DNA of 5,269 nt from Chitinophagaceae bacterium (lineage in GTDB: Bacteria; Bacteroidota; Bacteroidia; Chitinophagales; Chitinophagaceae): contig CANHMN010000131.1 in assembly GCA_947461645.1 (NCBI GenBank), forward strand, positions 1-5,269, written 5' to 3'. Below are positions 1 to 5,269 of the stretch, one piece after another (the first letter of the stretch is position 1; every line of letters starts with the position of its first letter). The position numbers were made by a program, and so were the translations under genes. Below the pieces are notes generated by a model. The model searched no databases, was not told the origin of the DNA, and saw nothing but the letters and a program-made list of their open reading frames with translations.

Positions 1-1862
1 ACAAGCTCGATGAAAAACTTCAGCTTTTCAAATGCTGTAAAGTCATTGTTTATTGTTCAGATGATTCCTTGGTGAAGCAGGCTGTTGAGCGGCATTTCGC
101 CTCCAACCAATCAAATACATTATTGTTGGACTGGAGCAAAACGCATACTGCAAAACTAGCTGTGATAAAAATGGAAAAATCATTTCATTCAACAAAAATT
201 GAATGCAGCTATCAAAACAAGGATTTTATTTTTACCATTCCATTTAATGATGAGGCTTCCATTTACAATGCACTTACTTGCTGTGCAGTAATGCTTTACC
301 TTAACACAGACACAACGATCATTCAAAAAAACATGCTACAATTAAAGCCTGTAAGCATGAGGCTTGAATTAAAAAAAGGAGTGAACCAATGCTCCATCAT
401 CAACGACAGCTACAACAATGATATAGACTCTTTGAAAATGGCACTTGATTTTTTGGAGCAGCAGGAGGGCAATGCAAAAAAGACGGTCATATTAAGTGAT
501 ATTTATCAATCCGGCATAAACAATTCCTTGTTGTATGGTACCATCTCCAAATTATTGAAACAAAAAAAAGTTTACCGCTTCATCGGAATTGGTTCTGAAA
601 TAGAAACCTGTAAAAACTTATTTTCTGATGTGCCTCATCTGCATTTTTATGCTTCCACTTCAGAGCTGTTGAAACATTTAAATGACATTTCTTTTTTTCA
701 GGAAACCATTTTATTGAAGGGTGCAAGAGCTTTTGAATTTGAAAGCGTGGCTTCCAGATTGGAGGAAAAACTTCATGATACTGTTTTGGAAATCAATTTG
801 AGTGCCATACGAAGAAACCTGCAACTGTACCGCAATAGCCTCAATAAAAGTGTAAAGCTTATGGCTATGGTAAAGGCTTTTAGTTATGGCAGTGGTAGCC
901 ATGAGATTGCCTCTTTGCTACAAAACGAATCGGTTGATTACCTTGCTGTTGCTTATGCTGATGAAGGTGTTGAGCTCAGAAAAGCAGGCATTCAACTACC
1001 TATCATGGTGATGAATCCTTCTCCTCAAAGTTTTGATGCCATTCTCGAAAATTGTTTGGAGCCAGAATTGTTTTCCTTTTCAATTCTTCATCAGTTTTCT
1101 GCCTTCCTCCAAAAAAACAATATAGATAATTATACTGTTCACCTGAAGCTTGATACTGGCATGCATCGCTTGGGTTTTATGGAAGAAGAAATACCCGCAT
1201 TAACGGAAGCTTTACAAAAGAACAAATGCCTTAAAATAAAATCGATTTTTTCTCATCTTGTCGCGAGCGAACAACCTGAGGCAGATGACTTCACCAATGC
1301 ACAGGCAGATTTGTTTCGCCGTATGTCCGCAAGCATAGAAAACGCAATTGGTTATACTGCAATAAAACACCTTTGCAATACCTCCGCCATCAAACGACAT
1401 TCTTCATTGCAGTTTGACATGGTAAGGTTGGGGATAGGACTTTATGGCATTGATGCTCTTGGCAAACCCGAAAATGTTACCACCTTAAAAACAACAATAG
1501 CTCAAATTAAGCATGTAAGAAAGGGAGAAAGTGTTGGTTATGGCAGGAAAGCGCTTTTGTTAAGAGACTCATTCATAGCAACTGTAAGAATCGGTTATGC
1601 AGATGGATACAGTAGGTCATTGGGTAACGGAAAAGGGTGCATGTACGTAAATGGACAATTTGCACCAGTTGTTGGCAATGTTTGTATGGATATGACTATG
1701 CTTGATGTTACGGATATTTCGAACGTGCAGGAGGGTGAAGAAGTGATTGTTTTTGGCGAAAAACTTCCGGTTCAGGACATAGCTTCATGGTCGCACACCA
1801 TTCCGTATGAAATTCTGACCAATGTATCCCAAAGAGTAAAAAGAATCTACTACGAAGAGTAG
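1..1862 (+). CDS. murF-alr: Bifunctional UDP-MurNAc-tripeptide:D-Ala-D-Ala ligase / alanine racemase (MurF-Alr fusion), 5'-partial
   Basis: Cytoplasmic peptidoglycan-precursor enzyme. The MurF half uses ATP to join D-Ala-D-Ala to UDP-MurNAc-tripeptide; the Alr half is a PLP enzyme interconverting L- and D-alanine. The frame is open from the first complete codon (position 3) with no stop, so the gene is cut by the left edge; the TTG at 69 is internal. About 619 residues are visible of roughly 820 usual for this fusion, so the MurF N-terminal domain and ATP-binding P-loop are missing. Visible MurF: a YNALTCCAV helix near 270 and the C-terminal-domain motif NDSYNND at 402-422, ending around ILLKGAR (708-728). 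Alr begins near 783 (LEINLSAIRRNL). Its PLP lysine is in MVKAFSYG (Lys codon 873-875); the LKLDTGMHRLG motif is at 1143-1175, the PLP-contacting Arg of VRLGIGLYG at 1425-1427, the catalytic Tyr of GYADGY at 1596-1598, and the VCMDM loop at 1680-1694. Stop TAG at 1860-1862. No residue I could check is missing. Confidence 0.95.
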   Translation, partial: KLDEKLQLFKCCKVIVYCSDDSLVKQAVERHFASNQSNTLLLDWSKTHTAKLAVIKMEKSFHSTKIECSYQNKDFIFTIPFNDEASIYNALTCCAVMLYLNTDTTIIQKNMLQLKPVSMRLELKKGVNQCSIINDSYNNDIDSLKMALDFLEQQEGNAKKTVILSDIYQSGINNSLLYGTISKLLKQKKVYRFIGIGSEIETCKNLFSDVPHLHFYASTSELLKHLNDISFFQETILLKGARAFEFESVASRLEEKLHDTVLEINLSAIRRNLQLYRNSLNKSVKLMAMVKAFSYGSGSHEIASLLQNESVDYLAVAYADEGVELRKAGIQLPIMVMNPSPQSFDAILENCLEPELFSFSILHQFSAFLQKNNIDNYTVHLKLDTGMHRLGFMEEEIPALTEALQKNKCLKIKSIFSHLVASEQPEADDFTNAQADLFRRMSASIENAIGYTAIKHLCNTSAIKRHSSLQFDMVRLGIGLYGIDALGKPENVTTLKTTIAQIKHVRKGESVGYGRKALLLRDSFIATVRIGYADGYSRSLGNGKGCMYVNGQFAPVVGNVCMDMTMLDVTDISNVQEGEEVIVFGEKLPVQDIASWSHTIPYEILTNVSQRVKRIYYEE

Positions 1863-1913
1863 GATTACCTTCAAATAACAGCTTCTCAACCCGTCAAACC
1901 CCCATTTTACCCT

Positions 1914-1921
1914 TATCTTTG
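1914..1921 (+). promoter_or_regulatory. Candidate Bacteroidota -7 promoter element for lspA
   Basis: TATCTTTG matches the Bacteroidota housekeeping sigma -7 consensus TAnnTTTG exactly. It lies in the 65-base gap between murF-alr and lspA and ends 6 bases before the ATG at 1928. I do not see a clear TTG/TTTG -33 element at the usual 17-19 base spacing. If the element works, transcription would start close to the ATG, giving a leaderless or nearly leaderless mRNA. There is no Shine-Dalgarno sequence in front of the ATG, which agrees with this and is normal in the phylum. Confidence 0.5.
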
Positions 1922-1927
1922 TCTCAA

Positions 1928-2614
1928 ATGTCAAAGAAAACACACATATGGGGAATTGTGTTTTTGGTTGTTTTAGCCGACCAGTTGTTGAAGTATTATG
2001 TAAAGACCGGATTTTTACTTGGTGACCATATTTCTGTTTTCGGTGATTGGTTTCAGCTTTATTTCGTAGAAAATCCTGGAATGGCCTATGGTTGGAAGTT
2101 TGGTGGAAACTGGGGTAAAGTTGTGCTTACGGTTTTTCGTCTGTGTGCTGTGGTATTTGGCGTTTTTTACCTCAACAAAATAATCAACAAACCAGAAAAA
2201 TACCATAAAGGGTTTGTTTTATGTGCCGCTTTTATTTTTGCCGGAGCATTGGGTAACCTCATCGACAGTTGTTTCTACGGATTGTTGTTCGACAAAGGGA
2301 TGGTTTACAATCCCAGCTACAACGAATACCTGGGTTATGAAGGTTTGGCAACAATAAATGGAAAAGGCTATGCTTCCTTTCTTCATGGCAACGTGGTGGA
2401 TATGCTCTATTTTCCTGTTTTAAGAGGTAGTTTTCCGGATTGGGTGCCTGGCTGGGGTGGACAAGAATTTGAGTTTTTCAGGCCTGTTTTTAATATAGCG
2501 GATGCTGCCATAAGCTTGGGTGTTATCACTCTTGTTCTCTTTCAAAGAAAATTCTTTCCTGAAAGCAACCAGGATGAATCAACTTCAGAAGAAAAAACGG
2601 TTGATCTTCAGTAA
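1928..2614 (+). CDS. lspA: Lipoprotein signal peptidase (signal peptidase II)
   Basis: Inner-membrane aspartyl protease that removes the signal peptide from prolipoproteins after the lipobox cysteine has been diacylated. I chose the ATG at 1928 (228 residues). An in-frame TTG at 1919 overlaps the putative promoter element and is unlikely. The first membrane helix carries ADQLLK (Asp18, Lys22), followed by ENPGMAYG (Asn49). Two more hydrophobic stretches lead to ALGNLIDS (Asn110, Asp113). The catalytic aspartates are Asp158 in GNVVDM and Asp192 in FNIADAAISLG, which lies in the last helix. A charged C-terminal tail follows. It is longer than the roughly 160-170 residue proteobacterial enzyme because of an insert of about 35 residues between Asp113 and Asp158 and a shorter one before Asp192; as far as I recall, Bacteroidota LspA proteins share these. 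Ser114 replaces the arginine usual in the GNxxDR motif. The gene lies 65 bases after murF-alr and 27 before a lipoprotein gene. Confidence 0.95.
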   Translation: MSKKTHIWGIVFLVVLADQLLKYYVKTGFLLGDHISVFGDWFQLYFVENPGMAYGWKFGGNWGKVVLTVFRLCAVVFGVFYLNKIINKPEKYHKGFVLCAAFIFAGALGNLIDSCFYGLLFDKGMVYNPSYNEYLGYEGLATINGKGYASFLHGNVVDMLYFPVLRGSFPDWVPGWGGQEFEFFRPVFNIADAAISLGVITLVLFQRKFFPESNQDESTSEEKTVDLQ

Positions 2615-2641
2615 TTTTACCTTCCAATCATTTTTCAAGTT

Positions 2642-4153
2642 ATGAAAGCATTGAAATTTTTGTTCTTTTCCTTTTTGTGTGCTATAATATTAACTGCATG
2701 TCAAAAGCAATTGTATTTTGATTTGAACGAACAGTCAATTGGTACTTTAAAAGTACAATCCAATTTGGATTGTTTGGGTGATTCAGTAAGTGGTATATTT
2801 AAAAAAGACATTCCTTTAACTGAGTTGAATTATATAGATGTTCAAACCAACATAACCAAAGTTGGAAGATACCTCATCTATTCTGATACGGTGAACGGAT
2901 GTTATTTCAGGGGAGAGGGAACCTTTTCTACAACAGGAACAAACACGGCGCGTTTGACAGGCGTTGGAATACCCATTGATACAGGCGTAAAGACCTTCAA
3001 GATTACCTATGATGCCAATCCGGGAGATTGTTTTGTTGATATTTATTTTTCACCGAGCATCAACACTACTGACGCAGTATTTACATTAGGAGGCCAGCCC
3101 AACACCTGTACAGGAGTGGTGTTAGGACCAAGTCCATACTATCCCGGGTTACCCATGACAGCAGGTAACACAGCCGCAATAGACGTTACTGTTCTTACAC
3201 CAGGAAATTACAGCATCACCACCCAGGTGATCAATGGAATAAAATTTGAAGCCTCGGGTTTTTTAAACACAACGGATACCAAAATTGTTTTAACCGCTTC
3301 CGGTACACCAATCAATGGTAATGTAACAGAATATTATCCTATTAGATTCGGCGGTAACGAGTGCGGTTTATCTCTAACTTTTGGCCCAGCTGTTTCTCCT
3401 TCTACTTTTACACTAGGAAGTACTTCCGGCTGTGATGCTATGGCCTACGGAACCTATACAGAAGGCATCCCCGTAAACCAAACCAATTATGTAACTATTT
3501 CGGTTGATGTGCCTTCAACAGGATTGGGTTATTATTATATTACCACCAATACCATAAATGGAATTTCTTTTTCAGGAAGCGGTGTGTTTACTGCGCCAGG
3601 TGTTCAAACTGTAACCCTATATGCCTTTGGAACACCCTTGAATGCAGGGCCTACACCTGTAATTTATTCCATCGATCCCGGCAATGGTACAGGAACCTGC
3701 AATCTTAGTGTTTTAATTAACGGAGATTTTATTGTAGGCACATTTGATGGTCAGGTCAGGTATTTCAACCTTGGTAATGCAGTTGACCCTACAGCTTCTG
3801 CAGGCTTTGTGGGTGCAGCCTCCCCTAACACATTGAGTATCGATGGCAATACTTTCTTGTCAACAGACAATCCATCTATTCGAATATTCTTTAACAATGT
3901 TATTACTATAACTGACAATACCACTTATATTTCTTCAACACTTCCAACCAACAGGCAACTGACTTGTACGTTCAGGGATGAAAGTGGAAATATTTTTACG
4001 GGAGGAAATGACCCTGCTGAACCATTCACATTAAATATCATTTCGATTCAGGGAAGATGCACGGGTACTTTCTCAGGAGTACTAAAATATAACGGTGGAG
4101 CTCAAACGATAAATGTTACCAACGGTGCTTTTGATGTACACTTCAGGCCGTAA
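2642..4153 (+). CDS. Repeat-containing lipoprotein of unknown function
   Basis: A 503-residue exported lipoprotein; I do not recognise a named family. Residues 1-20 form a lipoprotein signal peptide: Lys2 and Lys5, a hydrophobic core, then lipobox LTAC with Cys20 as the lipidated residue. This supports the ATG at 2642. Gln and Lys follow the cysteine, with no acidic run of the kind linked to surface export in some Bacteroidota, so placement (periplasmic side or surface) is open. Residues 33-361 are three diverged repeats of 108-113 residues, rich in Gly, Thr and Asn and probably beta-sandwich. Each has a GxYxIxT-xxxNGixF-xGxGxF core and a cysteine near each end (44/130, 156/241, 264/353). Residues 362-503 form a different domain with two GTFxG stretches (366-370 and 475-479) and another cysteine pair (442/473); its ending, TINVTNGAFDVHF, resembles C-terminal domains of other Bacteroidota lipoproteins. 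It starts 27 bases after lspA with no strong promoter between, so cotranscription is plausible. A structural or binding role is possible but unproven. Confidence 0.85.
   Translation: MKALKFLFFSFLCAIILTACQKQLYFDLNEQSIGTLKVQSNLDCLGDSVSGIFKKDIPLTELNYIDVQTNITKVGRYLIYSDTVNGCYFRGEGTFSTTGTNTARLTGVGIPIDTGVKTFKITYDANPGDCFVDIYFSPSINTTDAVFTLGGQPNTCTGVVLGPSPYYPGLPMTAGNTAAIDVTVLTPGNYSITTQVINGIKFEASGFLNTTDTKIVLTASGTPINGNVTEYYPIRFGGNECGLSLTFGPAVSPSTFTLGSTSGCDAMAYGTYTEGIPVNQTNYVTISVDVPSTGLGYYYITTNTINGISFSGSGVFTAPGVQTVTLYAFGTPLNAGPTPVIYSIDPGNGTGTCNLSVLINGDFIVGTFDGQVRYFNLGNAVDPTASAGFVGAASPNTLSIDGNTFLSTDNPSIRIFFNNVITITDNTTYISSTLPTNRQLTCTFRDESGNIFTGGNDPAEPFTLNIISIQGRCTGTFSGVLKYNGGAQTINVTNGAFDVHFRP
2738..3724 (+). 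repeat. Three tandem protein-level repeats of about 110 residues inside the lipoprotein gene
   Basis: Approximate units are 2738-3076, 3077-3400 and 3401-3724 (residues 33-145, 146-253 and 254-361). Units open with a TL-x(n)-C stretch (IGTLKVQSNLDC, VFTLGGQPNTC, TFTLGSTSGC). They continue through a central core (GRYLIYSDTVNGCYF, GNYSITTQVINGIKF, GYYYITTNTINGISF), and the last two share a GTP-ending strand that reads GIP in the first. All close with a second cysteine (GDC, NEC, GTC). The spacing between paired cysteines is 86, 85 and 89 residues. I detected the repeats in the protein; I did not see long near-identical DNA copies, so the duplication looks old. Confidence 0.8.
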
Positions 4154-4188
4154 AAGCAATTTGTTTCTTTTATAAGTTTTATTTCAGC

Positions 4189-4216
4189 AGAAAAGCCGCT
4201 ATTTAGCGGCTTTTCT
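4189..4216. terminator. Bidirectional intrinsic terminator between convergent genes
   Basis: A perfect 12-base-pair stem (4189-4200 with 4205-4216) encloses an ATTT loop. The core GCCGCT/AGCGGC is flanked by AAAA on one side and TTTT on the other, so either strand reads as a GC-rich hairpin followed by a short U run. It lies 35 bases after the lipoprotein stop and 39 bases beyond the fumC stop, and can serve both genes. The remainder of the 102-base gap (4154-4255) shows no gene or other signal. Confidence 0.85.
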
Positions 4217-4255
4217 CTGTTAAGAAGATTAGTATTGTAAACAATGGTAGTGGTA

Positions 4256-5269
4256 TTATAACTTACCAACCATATTTGCCGGTATCACCCATTGGTCAAA
4301 TTCTTCTGGAGTAAGGTATCCAAGTTTAACTGCCATTTCTTTTAAAGTTGAACCTTCTTTATGAGCTTTCTGTGCAATTTCAGCAGCTTTGTAATAACCA
4401 ATTTTGGTATTTAAAGCGGTTACCAGCATAAGAGAATTGTCTACATGTTTTTTTATGTTGGCTTCTATTACGTCAATACCTGTAGCACATTTGTCATTGA
4501 AAGAAATGCATCCGTCACCAATAAGTCTTGCGCTGTGGATGAAATTATAGATCATAACAGGCTTGAAAACATTTAGTTCAAAATGTCCGTTGCTTCCGCC
4601 GATCGAAATAGCAACATCATTACCCATTACTTGAGCGGCAATCATAGTCAATGCTTCGCATTGGGTAGGATTTACTTTTCCGGGCATGATAGAAGAGCCG
4701 GGCTCATTATCAGGAATAAACAATTCACCAATTCCACTTCTTGGGCCCGACGACAACATTCTGATATCGTTGGCGATTTTCATTAAACTTACTGCAACCG
4801 TTTTTAAGGCACCATGTGCTTCTACAATAGCATCGTGTGCAGCCAGCGACTCAAATTTGTTTTCTGCTGTCACGAAAGGCAAGCCGGTGAGTTTTGCTAT
4901 ATGCTTTGCTACATTTTCAGCATAGCCATCAGGAGTGTTGATACCAGTTCCAACTGCAGTGCCTCCAAGCGCCAGCTCACTTAAGTGAGCCAAGGAATTT
5001 TTAATTGCCCTTAATCCATGATCCAATTGTGATACATAACCGCTGAATTCTTGTCCAACAGTCAATGGTGTTGCATCCATGAAATGGGTTCTTCCAATTT
5101 TCACAACATGCATAAATGCCAAGCTTTTTTCTGCAAGGGTGTTGCGCAGCTTTTCAATTCCGGGAATGGTTGTTTCTACCAGAATCTTGTATGCTGCAAT
5201 ATGCATGGCTGTTGGAAAGGTATCATTGCTGGATTGAGATTTGTTTACATCATCGTTAGGATGAAGGAA
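4256..5269 (-). CDS. fumC: Class II fumarate hydratase (fumarase C), 5'-partial
   Basis: Cytosolic TCA-cycle enzyme that reversibly hydrates fumarate to L-malate; the family is an iron-independent homotetramer. The frame stays open to the right edge, so the Met codon at 5204-5206 is internal; 337 residues are visible of about 465, and some 125-130 N-terminal residues are outside. At the edge the protein reads [20 protein letters not shown], nearly identical to my recollection of E. coli FumC; it holds the B-site His (5261-5263) and the substrate-binding SSN (5225-5233). [12 protein letters not shown] follows, with the catalytic His (E. coli His188 equivalent) at 5084-5086. The fumarate lyase signature [13 protein letters not shown] is near 4661-4699, with the catalytic-loop serines at 4691-4696. 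SQSSND and PGKVNPTQ favour fumarase over the related aspartase (typically SQSTND and PAKVNP). The C-terminus ([16 protein letters not shown]) is complete, with stop TAA at 4256-4258. It converges on the lipoprotein gene; its promoter is not in the window. Confidence 0.96.
   Translation of the reverse strand, partial: FLHPNDDVNKSQSSNDTFPTAMHIAAYKILVETTIPGIEKLRNTLAEKSLAFMHVVKIGRTHFMDATPLTVGQEFSGYVSQLDHGLRAIKNSLAHLSELALGGTAVGTGINTPDGYAENVAKHIAKLTGLPFVTAENKFESLAAHDAIVEAHGALKTVAVSLMKIANDIRMLSSGPRSGIGELFIPDNEPGSSIMPGKVNPTQCEALTMIAAQVMGNDVAISIGGSNGHFELNVFKPVMIYNFIHSARLIGDGCISFNDKCATGIDVIEANIKKHVDNSLMLVTALNTKIGYYKAAEIAQKAHKEGSTLKEMAVKLGYLTPEEFDQWVIPANMVGKL

Noticed and set aside
69..71. TTG as the start codon of the MurF-Alr protein
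   Set aside because: The same frame is open back to position 3, and a MurF cannot function without the upstream ATP-binding region. The true start is outside the window.
711..1400. Short - strand open frames inside murF-alr (711-902 and 1212-1400)
   Set aside because: They are antisense to conserved racemase sequence, with no start signals or family resemblance.
2015..2206. Short - strand open frame inside lspA
   Set aside because: It overlaps conserved LspA motifs on the other strand and shows nothing of its own.
2618..2625. TACCTTCC before the lipoprotein gene as a TAnnTTTG promoter element
   Set aside because: It lacks the final TG of the consensus, and the only upstream TTG (2601-2603) is at the wrong spacing. 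Too weak to call, though read-through from lspA is not proven either.
4583..4925. Two short + strand open frames (4583-4786 and 4686-4925)
   Set aside because: Both lie antisense to highly conserved fumC coding sequence and have no recognisable protein features.
5204..5206. Met codon as the start of fumC
   Set aside because: The frame continues to the right edge and encodes the conserved [14 protein letters not shown] fumarase block, so this Met is internal.
1..5269. A defence, mobile or otherwise undescribed multi-gene system
   Set aside because: Three of the four genes are recognised housekeeping genes. No transposase, integrase, terminal inverted repeats, direct-repeat array or tRNA was seen, and the single unknown lipoprotein does not by itself indicate a system.

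Overview
The window is AT-rich and looks like the chromosome of a Bacteroidota bacterium, possibly a member of the Chitinophagaceae/Chitinophagales. Three things point there: a MurF-alanine racemase fusion protein, which is typical of this phylum; a TAnnTTTG-type promoter element with no Shine-Dalgarno sequences near the start codons; and a lipoprotein built of glycine/threonine-rich beta repeats of a style common in these bacteria. The family-level placement is an inference from style, not a demonstrated assignment.

Layout. Positions 1-1862 (+) hold the last three quarters of a bifunctional UDP-MurNAc-tripeptide:D-Ala-D-Ala ligase/alanine racemase (murF-alr); its N-terminus lies off the left edge. 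After a 65-base gap containing a promoter-like element come lspA (1928-2614, +, lipoprotein signal peptidase) and, 27 bases further on, a 503-residue lipoprotein of unknown function (2642-4153, +). That protein has a lipobox, three repeats of about 110 residues each bracketed by a pair of cysteines, and a separate C-terminal domain. A symmetric hairpin at 4189-4216 sits between it and the convergent fumC gene (4256-5269, -), a class II fumarase whose N-terminus lies off the right edge.

How the genes relate. The first two are cell-envelope housekeeping genes: MurF-Alr makes D-alanine and attaches the D-Ala-D-Ala dipeptide to the peptidoglycan precursor, while LspA cleaves signal peptides from lipoprotein precursors. 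The third gene encodes a protein that should itself be an LspA substrate. fumC is a TCA-cycle gene, transcribed separately from the opposite direction.

There are no RNA genes, mobile elements, CRISPR arrays or phage genes that I can support. I find no convincing undescribed multi-gene system. The least understood item is the repeat-containing lipoprotein. The catalytic residues I could check in the visible parts of the three enzymes are present. The one notable substitution is in LspA, where the arginine usual after a conserved aspartate is serine.
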